NCBI GenBank assembly: GCA_020199975.1
Contig: JAIVJP010000030.1
Location: 2,124 to 8,183 of the forward strand
DNA: 6,060 nt
Direction: 5' to 3'
Source: Acidobacteriota bacterium
Lineage (GTDB): Bacteria; Acidobacteriota; Blastocatellia; Pyrinomonadales; Pyrinomonadaceae
Position numbers and translations under genes: made by a program. Under the pieces are notes generated by a model. It worked only from the letters and a program-made list of their open reading frames with translations, made no database searches and was not told the DNA's origin. This document shows positions 1-6,046 of this stretch, piece by piece; the stretch's first letter is position 1, and each line of letters starts with the position of its first letter.

Positions 1-1
1 G

Positions 2-1402
2 AGTAGTATTGCGCAGGTGGTCACGAGTCGCAGCTCCCTCGAGCCGCTTGTGGAGAAGTATCAGCTCTACAAGAGCGAAAGAATGCGCGGCGAGCCGATG
101 GAAGTCATCATTGACAAGATTCGCAAGGACATCAAGGTGGAGGTCAACACTAGTCGTAACGACATTACCAACGGCTTCAATATTAGCTATCGCGGTCGCG
201 ATCCCAGGGCCACTCAGTTGGTCACTTCGGAATTGGCAAGCAAGTACATCAACGAACAGACAAAGAACACCATCAATTCCACGACGTCGGCAAGGCAGTT
301 CTTCGACCAGCAAGTTAGTCAAGCTAAGGAAGAGCTCGATGCCGTAGACAATAGACGTTTGGAATTTATGCAGCAAAACGTCGGCCATCTTCCCTCGGGA
401 GCTGCATCCCTGGTAGGACAACTTGCCGGGTTGCGCGAGCAGCAGAAAGCTTACATCTCGGAAGTCGGCCGCTATCAGGATCGCCGCTCGGCGCTGGCCG
501 GACAGCTCGCACTGATCAAGAAAACGACTGAACAAGTAAAGGAAGAGGTAATCGAAAACACCACCGATCCAAAAACGACCCCGGCTTGGGCTCAACTCGC
601 CGCAAGGAAGGCAGACCTTGAAGCACAGCTTCAGCGCATGCTGACTGAACTGAAGGCCAAGCATCCGGATGTCCAGTCCAAACAGGCTGAGATCGACTCG
701 GTCAAACAGTCGATGGACGAAATGGTTAGCGATTGGAAGCAGAAGATTAAAGATAAGCAGGAAAAGCTCCGCGATCGGCCAGACCTCCACGTCGCCAGTT
801 TGGAAGGCGAATTAAGGCTGATGGACAGTGAAATAAAGCGCGGACAGCAGACGCTTGCCGACATCGATGCTCAGATCGGCCAGGTTATGCAGCGAATAAA
901 TACCGTCCCCGGTGTTGAGGTGGATTTAGGAAGGATCGATCGCGAGTACCAAACGAAGAAGGCTGCCTACGATTCACTTCTTGCAACACAACAGAGGATC
1001 GCTCTCGGCGCTGATGCAGCTAGCCAGCAGCAGGGCGAAAGCATCCAGGTTATCGACTCGGCCTACCTACCTTCACAGCCGGTAGCGCCGAAACGATTTC
1101 TGCTCTTTGCGATGGGCTTGGGGCTGGGACTGGGTCTGGGGTTATTTCTGACCGCAGTGTTTGAAGTTCCTAAGTTGCTAACCATCCAGAACAGAGAAGA
1201 TGCAGCGCACTACACGGGTTTACCCGTTCTAGCCTCAGTTCCTGAGCTGCTGACCCCTCAGGAAGCGCTCGCCATTCCCAGACGGCGCAGGTTGCTGCTT
1301 GCGGCCGGGATCGTGGCTACGATTGTGAGTATTCCTTTGCTCGCGCTGGTCCTGAGGGCTACGCATGTTTTCGAATTTCTTATGACATCAGGACGCGCCT
1401 GA
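2..1402 (+). CDS. EPS chain-length determinant / BY-kinase adaptor (GumC/Wzz family), 5' partial
   Basis: This inner-membrane polysaccharide co-polymerase sets EPS chain length and activates a tyrosine kinase in trans. The frame is open to the window edge, so the first membrane helix and the start of the Wzz domain are missing. The GTG at 17 is internal, because typical Wzz-domain sequence (SSIAQVVTSRSSLEPLVEKY) runs through it. Of 466 visible residues, about 1-120 are the rest of the Wzz domain, including FNISYRGRDPRATQLV. About 96-180 and 200-295 are Gln/Glu/Lys-rich and predicted coiled coil. A GNVR-like segment (VPGVEVDLGRIDREY) lies near 302-316. VIDSAYLPSQPVAPKR (350-365) leads into a Gly-Leu membrane helix (about 366-386). 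A short cytoplasmic linker with GLPVLASVPEL follows, then a further hydrophobic helix (about 430-450) and a short tail. Fused Wzc proteins carry the kinase after this linker, whereas here the kinase is a separate gene. The family call is firm. Assignment to the XrtA-associated subfamily is inferred from neighbours. Confidence 0.9.
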   Translation, partial: SSIAQVVTSRSSLEPLVEKYQLYKSERMRGEPMEVIIDKIRKDIKVEVNTSRNDITNGFNISYRGRDPRATQLVTSELASKYINEQTKNTINSTTSARQFFDQQVSQAKEELDAVDNRRLEFMQQNVGHLPSGAASLVGQLAGLREQQKAYISEVGRYQDRRSALAGQLALIKKTTEQVKEEVIENTTDPKTTPAWAQLAARKADLEAQLQRMLTELKAKHPDVQSKQAEIDSVKQSMDEMVSDWKQKIKDKQEKLRDRPDLHVASLEGELRLMDSEIKRGQQTLADIDAQIGQVMQRINTVPGVEVDLGRIDREYQTKKAAYDSLLATQQRIALGADAASQQQGESIQVIDSAYLPSQPVAPKRFLLFAMGLGLGLGLGLFLTAVFEVPKLLTIQNREDAAHYTGLPVLASVPELLTPQEALAIPRRRRLLLAAGIVATIVSIPLLALVLRATHVFEFLMTSGRA

Positions 1403-1438
1403 TCGCGACCAGAGGGATGCTCGGTGCTCCCCGCAGAT

Positions 1439-1443
1439 GGAGG
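1439..1443 (+). promoter_or_regulatory. Shine-Dalgarno deciding the ATPase start
   Basis: GGAGG lies 8 bases before the GTG at 1452. It overlaps the in-frame ATG at 1437, which itself has no ribosome binding site at normal distance; the nearest purine run, AGAGGG, is about 20 bases upstream. This favours GTG 1452 as the start. Confidence 0.7.
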
Positions 1444-1451
1444 TCCAAAGA

Positions 1452-2492
1452 GTGTACGCAGAATTTTACGGACTGAAAGAATTACCATTCGGGCTCACAC
1501 CTGATCCGCGCTTTATCTACTTCACTCCCTCGCACACCGAAGTGATGGCCAACCTTCACTACGGCATTGAGAGCGGTAAGGGTCTGGTGGTGGTCATTGG
1601 AGAAGTGGGCACCGGCAAGACAACAATCTTGCGTTGGATGATGCAGCGATTGGACCGCACAGTTCTCGTAGCCTACATCTTCAACCCTCGGCTCTCGGTT
1701 CCTGAATTTTACCAGCACGTAGCGACGTTGCTCGATGTCCAAAGGTGGGAAACCAAGTCGGAACTGCTGATGGAGCTGGGACGCGCGCTGGAATCTCGCC
1801 ACTCCCGAGGATTGCGTACGGTGCTGATCGTTGACGAGGCCCAGGGACTGTCACCACAGGTGCTGGAAGAGATCCGGCTACTTTCCAATTTTGAGTCCAA
1901 CACGGCCAAGAAACTACAGATTGTTTTGACTGGCCAGCCGGAGTTGCGCGAGGTGCTCAATAACCCTGATCTTCGTCAGCTCAAACAACGAGTTGCCCTG
2001 CGTTGCGTAATCAAGCCGCTGCCGAATGTCGAGGAGACCGATCGTTACATAGCTTCGCGTCTGCTGGTGGCCGGCGCTGAAAGAACCGACATCTTTTCTC
2101 CGGGGGCCATCGACTACACCTTTCGCTGTTCTGAAGGAATTCCGCGCAATATCAATAATCTTTGCGACAACGCTTTGCTCGCAGGCTATGCGGCTGGCGA
2201 GCCCACGATCAGTCGGGCGGTTATAGAGGAGGTTGCGGAAACGTTCGACATGCTTCCGTCTGCTAATCGGGGTACGCAGCCTGGCGAAGAAGGAGAATCA
2301 CCGGCCAGAATCTTCTCGGATGCCGACCGGGCCGAACTCTGGGCCGCCGGAACTGGCCCACCGGATAGCGAAGCGGAAGGGGTTTCGACCTTGCGACGGA
2401 GTAACAAACTAAACATCCTGGAGAGAGATTATTTGAGAGGGAAAGCTGATGGGAAGAGTCTTCGAAGCACTAAGACGCGCCAGCGCCACTGA
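1452..2492 (+). CDS. ExeA-like AAA ATPase, XrtA/PEP-CTERM EPS-locus type
   Basis: This is a P-loop ATPase of the ExeA/GspA group, in the form that accompanies exosortase EPS loci. With the GTG start it has 346 residues and begins VYAEFYGLKELPFGLTPDPR, where this family normally starts (M-Y-x-x-F-Y-G-L-x-x-x-P-F). An ATG at 1437 would add five residues but lacks a ribosome binding site. Walker A is GEVGTGKT (50-57). Walker B is TVLIVDEAQ (123-131). A sensor-1-like segment is IVLTGQPEL (157-165), followed by QLKQRV (176-181). GIPRNINNLCDNAL (229-242) looks like sensor 2. From about 265 the sequence is acidic, low-complexity and probably disordered. No peptidoglycan-binding domain or membrane helix is evident, so it is probably cytoplasmic. 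The gene lies 49 bases after the adaptor and runs 44 bases into the kinase gene. Its role in EPS production is not established; coupling ATP hydrolysis to the export machinery is a guess. Confidence 0.88.
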   Translation: MYAEFYGLKELPFGLTPDPRFIYFTPSHTEVMANLHYGIESGKGLVVVIGEVGTGKTTILRWMMQRLDRTVLVAYIFNPRLSVPEFYQHVATLLDVQRWETKSELLMELGRALESRHSRGLRTVLIVDEAQGLSPQVLEEIRLLSNFESNTAKKLQIVLTGQPELREVLNNPDLRQLKQRVALRCVIKPLPNVEETDRYIASRLLVAGAERTDIFSPGAIDYTFRCSEGIPRNINNLCDNALLAGYAAGEPTISRAVIEEVAETFDMLPSANRGTQPGEEGESPARIFSDADRAELWAAGTGPPDSEAEGVSTLRRSNKLNILERDYLRGKADGKSLRSTKTRQRH

Positions 2493-3528
2493 GAAGGCCG
2501 GCGCGGGCAAGCAACGACCATCTCAAAATTCTGAGCATCGCAGCGGAGCGGCCGATCGTGGTCTGCCTTCCGCAAAGCAGGTTGAAGAGCAATTGTTCAG
2601 CGGCTCTTCAATTCTGAGCACGGATGGTGCGGTGCATAGTTCAGCGTCCACTGCGCACACTGCGGATACCCCCGACGGGTCGGCACTCCCCGGCGGAATG
2701 GCTTCGCGTGCTGTTGGGGCAACTTTGGACGCTGCCGGCGCGACGCGTACCGCGAGATTCGTCTCTTATGACGTTTCCGCGGCACGCGTCGAGCCTCACT
2801 TAGTGGCGATCAGCCAGCCACGTTCCGCTTACTGTGAACAGTTTCGTTCCCTTCGTACTCGGATACTGCAAGCCGGTGAACGCTTGCAGATGCGTGTCTT
2901 CGTCATTACCAGTTCGGGAGTTGGTGAAGGCAAAACTTTGACTGCGCTTAATCTAGCCTGGCTGCTGGCCCAAAGCGAGGGAGTGCGGGCTTTGATTATT
3001 GATAGTGATCTGCGCCGACCCTGCGCCACTGATTACCTTGGTATTGAGGCACCAGCTGGGCTTTCAGAGGTGCTCGGCGGCCAGATCAGCCTGCAACAAG
3101 CCATCGTGCGCCTGGACCCTGCGGGGCTTTATCTTTTGCCCGGAGGAAGAGCTCGCGATGATGTCGCCGAACTGCTTTCCGGCCCCACCTTCGCGCGGGT
3201 GATCACGGAGGCGCGCCGAATGTTCGACTACATCATTATCGACGCTCCGCCGTTGGGAATCTTTACCGACGCTAACGTCCTGATCAGTAGAGCAGATGGA
3301 GCGCTGCTGGTAGTTCGGGCCGGGAAGACACGCTATTCCCATATAGACAAGTTGCTGGAGCAACTACCGAAGGAAAGAGTCCTGGGCGTGATCCTCAATC
3401 GCACGGAAGATCAACCTGATGACAGCTCCTACTACTACCAGCAAAGATACTATCGCCGTGATCGTGGGCTGCCTGCGGAGAATGCAGGGACCCTCACAGG
3501 TAAAAAGGAGGTTGCAATCGTCAGTTGA
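2449..3528 (+). CDS. Tyrosine autokinase, CpsD/CapB type (BY-kinase)
   Basis: This cytoplasmic bacterial tyrosine kinase should pair with the membrane adaptor encoded first in the window and regulate EPS polymerisation and export. The 359-residue protein starts MGRVFEALRRA, a recurrent N-terminus in stand-alone kinases of EPS loci. GAGAGG (2435-2440) sits 8 bases before the ATG. Residues about 15-115 are low-complexity (Ala, Ser, Gly, Thr) and probably disordered. EQFRSLR (130-136) fits the E-x2-R-x2-R oligomerisation motif. Walker A is SSGVGEGKT (155-163), with Val where Pro is usual. Walker A' is ALIIDSDLRRP (181-191; Asp185, Asp187). Walker B is YIIIDAPP (261-268; Asp265). The tail has five tyrosines between 328 and 335 (YYYQQRYY), the expected autophosphorylation cluster, followed by 24 Tyr-free residues. 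A MinD/ParA-like ATPase is the only rival call, and the tyrosine cluster and neighbours argue against it. Confidence 0.92.
   Translation: MGRVFEALRRASATEKAGAGKQRPSQNSEHRSGAADRGLPSAKQVEEQLFSGSSILSTDGAVHSSASTAHTADTPDGSALPGGMASRAVGATLDAAGATRTARFVSYDVSAARVEPHLVAISQPRSAYCEQFRSLRTRILQAGERLQMRVFVITSSGVGEGKTLTALNLAWLLAQSEGVRALIIDSDLRRPCATDYLGIEAPAGLSEVLGGQISLQQAIVRLDPAGLYLLPGGRARDDVAELLSGPTFARVITEARRMFDYIIIDAPPLGIFTDANVLISRADGALLVVRAGKTRYSHIDKLLEQLPKERVLGVILNRTEDQPDDSSYYYQQRYYRRDRGLPAENAGTLTGKKEVAIVS
3505..3511 (+). promoter_or_regulatory. Shine-Dalgarno for the TTG-started transferase
   Basis: AAGGAGG lies inside the end of the kinase gene, 13 bases before the TTG at 3525. The spacing is rather long. 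An in-frame TAA at 3501-3503 means the start must be downstream, and TTG 3525 is the first usable codon. Confidence 0.6.
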
Positions 3529-4913
3529 GAGCGTCACGTTTCAATGCCCGCACTGGTCTGCTGCTTCTCGCCGAAGCCACGGTCGTTTTTGGTGCGATCG
3601 TGGCCGCTGTGTATCTGCGGCTTGGACTTGAAGATGCGAATTACGAGCTGATGTTGCGTCAGGGACTTCTCAAAGCCGGAATCGCTACGCTTTTCTGTTT
3701 GACCGCCTTTTATTTATTCGATCTCTACGATTTCATCGTCATGCACGATCGCCGAGAGCTGCTGCTGCGCTTGGTGCAAGCTCTTGGTCTTGCGTGGATT
3801 GCCCTGGCCCTGGCCTTCTACGCTTTTCCCCAATTAATGTTAGGGCGCGGTATCTCCCTGATTGCTTTGCCTCTCGCTTTGGCACTAATGCTTAGCTGGC
3901 GGCTTTCGATTCACTGGTTCTTAGGACATCCGGCTTATGGCGAACGGATTCTAATAGTCGGCTCGGGCAATCTGGCGGTGGAAGTCGCTCGTGAGGTTCT
4001 CGAAAGACCGGACGCGGGTTACCGCATCATCGGGTTTGTGGGCAATGATACCGAGCTGCTTGGAAAGAGCTTAATCAATCCTCGAGTAATTGCAGTGACA
4101 TCTGAGCTCGCACAGGTAGTGAAACGCGAAAACATTGATCGCATCGTAGTAGCCATGGGGGAGAGACGTGGGCAGTTACCAACGGAAGAGCTGCTGCGGT
4201 TGAGTATGGCCGGGATCGTGGCTATTGAGGAAGGAGCCTCTTTCCACGAGCGGTTAACCGGTCGGGTCTCTTTGAACATGATTCGCCCATCGTGGTTGAT
4301 CTTTTCGGGGCGCGGCAGAGAGGCTCGCTTTTCCGGGCTGACGCGGAGTGTAGTGCACCGGTTCGTAGCCTTGATTGGCGCCATCCTCTCATTGCCGATC
4401 GGGCTGCTCACGGCCATTCTAATTAAGTTGGATTCAAGCGGTCCGGTCTTTTACAAGCAGGAGCGGGTGGGCAAAAGTGGCCACCCATTTACGCTCGTGA
4501 AGTTTCGTTCCATGAGAATGGACGCGGAGCAAGCCGGTCCTGTATGGGCGAGCGAAGGCGATGATCGAGCTACGCGTCTGGGCCGAATCATTCGGAAGAT
4601 TCGCGTTGATGAGATCCCACAATTTTGGAACATACTTCGTGGTGAGATGAACTTCGTTGGGCCTCGCCCGGAACGGCCGCATTTTGTGGCCCAGCTGGCT
4701 CAGGAAATCCCCTTCTACGAACAGCGTCATTTGATCCCGCCGGGGCTGACAGGTTGGGCCCAGATCAAATGCGCCTATGGAGCTTCCATAGAGGATGCGC
4801 GGCAGAAGCTCCAATATGATCTCTATTACGTAAAGAATCAGAGTTTGATCCTGGATTTCCTCATTTTGTTTGAGACGATCAAAATTATTCTCTTTGGACG
4901 GGGAGCCCACTAA
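3525..4913 (+). CDS. Polyprenyl-phosphate sugar-1-phosphate transferase (XrtA-system subtype)
   Basis: This inner-membrane enzyme moves a sugar-1-phosphate from a nucleotide sugar to undecaprenyl phosphate, the first committed step of EPS repeat-unit assembly; the sugar cannot be told from sequence. It has 462 residues, a normal length. Four hydrophobic N-terminal helices lie at about 11-32, 48-68, 83-101 and 107-127. A Rossmann-like domain follows with ILIVGSGNLA (142-150). VVAMGERRGQLPTEELL (208-224) and IRPSWLIFSGRG (253-264) are hallmark segments of the transferase type in exosortase loci. The catalytic half has a membrane helix at about 279-301 with the helix-breaking Pro291, then QERVG (312-316), KFRSMR (326-331), the DE dyad in DEIPQFWNILRGEMNFVGPR (362-381) and PPGLTGWAQI (405-414). 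His278 sits where an Asp is common before the membrane helix. The start is TTG: an in-frame stop at 3501 leaves nothing better, and the TTG overlaps the kinase TGA as TTGA, suggesting translational coupling. Confidence 0.93.
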   Translation: MRASRFNARTGLLLLAEATVVFGAIVAAVYLRLGLEDANYELMLRQGLLKAGIATLFCLTAFYLFDLYDFIVMHDRRELLLRLVQALGLAWIALALAFYAFPQLMLGRGISLIALPLALALMLSWRLSIHWFLGHPAYGERILIVGSGNLAVEVAREVLERPDAGYRIIGFVGNDTELLGKSLINPRVIAVTSELAQVVKRENIDRIVVAMGERRGQLPTEELLRLSMAGIVAIEEGASFHERLTGRVSLNMIRPSWLIFSGRGREARFSGLTRSVVHRFVALIGAILSLPIGLLTAILIKLDSSGPVFYKQERVGKSGHPFTLVKFRSMRMDAEQAGPVWASEGDDRATRLGRIIRKIRVDEIPQFWNILRGEMNFVGPRPERPHFVAQLAQEIPFYEQRHLIPPGLTGWAQIKCAYGASIEDARQKLQYDLYYVKNQSLILDFLILFETIKIILFGRGAH

Positions 4914-4930
4914 GGCTGACGCAAGTTTTT

Positions 4931-4935
4931 GGAGG
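4931..4935 (+). promoter_or_regulatory. Shine-Dalgarno of the export gene
   Basis: GGAGG lies 6 bases before ATG 4942. It selects this start over the in-frame ATG at 4870, which lies inside the transferase gene and would place 24 polar residues ahead of the signal peptide. Confidence 0.8.
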
Positions 4936-4941
4936 TTTGAA

Positions 4942-5829
4942 ATGAAGATAGTGAACAGCAGTGTAGCGCTCGCATTCGCGGCCGCCTTTACAGTCTCCTC
5001 AGCAGCAACCATCCTGGCGCGACCCCAGGATCCCGCCGGCAATCAGCCCCGCCAAAGGGCGGCCATAAAGCCTGCTCAGGATCCGGCCAAGGCGCCGGGC
5101 CAGAAAACGAGTCCAGCCACTCCGACGAGCGACCGGCTCGAGCCCGATAAAACGTCGACCCAGCCTGGTGATGTTCCGGCTGATACTCAGGCAAACCGTC
5201 ACGAACAATTATCCGAAGAGGCTGCGGTTGTTCCCTACTACAATAACTTTTTCACGACCTATCGGCTGGGCCCAGAAGACGTCATCTCCGTCAACGTTTT
5301 CGGACAGGATCGCTATTCGCGGGCAGGAATCACTATTCCGCCGAGCGGACGCATATCTCTGGCGCTCATACCCGGCGGAGTCTTCGTTAACGGCAAAACC
5401 GTGGAAGAAGTCGCTGAAATAATCAAGCAGAGATATGACGAGTACATCATCGACCCACAGGTTTCAGTATCCCTCGAGAAGGCTTCTTCATATCGCTACA
5501 GCATCATCGGTGACGTTGCCCAACCGGGAATTCGTTTGATGAGTCATCGCATGACTGTCACGGAGGCCATTGCCGAAGCCGGCGGTGTGCTGCCGACCGG
5601 CGATCGCAGCAAGGTGGTAGTGCTGCGCCGGCAGCAAAACGGGATCCTGGCACCCATTGCAGTAAACGTGTCAGCGATTTACAAGGGCAAAGCTCCCGAT
5701 AGCACCTACCTCGTTCCGGGCGATCAAGTCATCGTTCCCGGCAACAAACTTAAGACCCTTCAGAAGATTATGAGCTTTACATCGATTCTCAGTTTCGCTC
5801 GCATATTCACCGGAGGCATTCCGTTCTAG
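4942..5829 (+). CDS. Wza-like polysaccharide export protein, single SLBB domain
   Basis: This periplasmic/outer-membrane protein of the polysaccharide export (PES/SLBB) family should carry EPS across the envelope with the upstream adaptor. It has 295 residues. The signal peptide is MKIVNSSVALAFAAAF onward, with probable cleavage after Ala26 (TILA/RPQD). There is no lipobox cysteine, although many Wza proteins are lipoproteins. Residues about 27-95 are rich in Pro, Gln, Ala and Thr and are probably a disordered linker. The export domain starts at YRLGPEDVISVNVFGQD (107-123) and runs to DPQVSVSLEKA (171-181). An SLBB domain follows, with YSIIGDVAQPGIRLM (186-200), VTEAIAEAGGV (206-216) and YLVPGDQVIVPG (256-267). 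A 28-residue C-terminal segment contains a hydrophobic stretch (IMSFTSILSFARIF). It is shorter than E. coli Wza (379 residues). The gene begins 28 bases after the transferase. Its TAG stop overlaps the first unit of a tandem repeat array. Confidence 0.9.
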   Translation: MKIVNSSVALAFAAAFTVSSAATILARPQDPAGNQPRQRAAIKPAQDPAKAPGQKTSPATPTSDRLEPDKTSTQPGDVPADTQANRHEQLSEEAAVVPYYNNFFTTYRLGPEDVISVNVFGQDRYSRAGITIPPSGRISLALIPGGVFVNGKTVEEVAEIIKQRYDEYIIDPQVSVSLEKASSYRYSIIGDVAQPGIRLMSHRMTVTEAIAEAGGVLPTGDRSKVVVLRRQQNGILAPIAVNVSAIYKGKAPDSTYLVPGDQVIVPGNKLKTLQKIMSFTSILSFARIFTGGIPF

Positions 5830-5928
5830 GAGGCAGGAGCAGAAGGCAGGAGCAGAAGGCAGGAGCAGAAGGCAGGAAGCAGAAGGCAGGTGGCAGAAGG
5901 CAGGTGGCAGAAGGCAGGAAGCAGACGG
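5828..5928 (+). repeat. Tandem repeat array, 13-14 base units, core AGAAGGCAGG
   Basis: Seven consecutive units are readable at 5828-5840, 5841-5853, 5854-5866, 5867-5880, 5881-5894, 5895-5908 and 5909-5922, with a degenerate eighth start (AGACGG) to 5928. The first three are 13 bases and end GGAGC; the last four are 14 bases and end GGAAGC, GGTGGC, GGTGGC, GGAAGC. The first unit (AGGAGGCAGGAGC) differs by one base and includes the AG of the upstream stop codon. Unit lengths that are not multiples of three, and the position after a stop, argue against coding. Similar GCAGAAGG-type intergenic repeats are, from memory, common in acidobacterial genomes. Confidence 0.93.
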
Positions 5929-6046
5929 TCGCGCTTCCGGCTAGTACTACCAATTGAGCAAATATGTTGCGGGCCAAACTCAAGAGTGATCGCGGCAACC
6001 CGTCCGGCCGTTTGCCTCTTTCTGATTACTGCCGTCTGCTTACTGC
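5914..6046. repeat. Inverted repeat linking the two opposed arrays
   Basis: The left arm is GCAGGAAGCAGACGG (5914-5928) and the right arm is CCGTCTGCTTACTGC (6032-6046). They are reverse complements at 14 of 15 positions. The intervening 103 bases hold the unique spacer and the degenerate first unit of the right array. There is no T-run after the right arm, so it is not a standard intrinsic terminator. Confidence 0.7.
5929..6020. other. Unique spacer between opposed repeat arrays
   Basis: These 92 bases lie between the two arrays. No convincing ORF, tRNA or terminator is visible. The only secondary structure seen is a 5-base pairing of GTTGC (5966-5970) with GCAAC (5995-5999), which is too weak to name. 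Confidence 0.5.

Noticed and set aside
9..347. Plus-strand open frame of 112 codons at the window start
   Set aside because: An Arg/Ser-rich shadow of the chain-length determinant in another frame.
2527..2620. 11-base direct repeat AATTCTGAGCA at 2527-2537 and 2610-2620
   Set aside because: Only two copies, 83 bases apart and in different frames; likely chance.
4019..4417. Minus-strand open frame of 132 codons
   Set aside because: It is antisense to conserved transferase sequence and has no motif or ribosome binding site of note.
4870..4941. Upstream ATG giving the export protein 24 extra residues
   Set aside because: It overlaps the transferase, lacks a ribosome binding site, and would bury the signal peptide; ATG 4942 has GGAGG at 6 bases.
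4434..5042. Long minus-strand open frame (202 codons) across the transferase end and export start
   Set aside because: It lies opposite two well-supported genes, shows no recognisable domain, and its translation looks like a shadow frame.
5828..5928. CRISPR array
   Set aside because: The units are 13-14 bases and directly adjacent with no spacers, and no cas gene is present.
5807..5998. Minus-strand open frame through the repeats, giving Pro-Ser-Ala-Phe-Cys-Leu-rich peptide
   Set aside because: Its composition simply reflects the repeat unit; no domain and no good start signal.
5966..5999. Possible rho-independent terminator after the operon
   Set aside because: The stem is only five pairs with a 24-base loop and no T-run.
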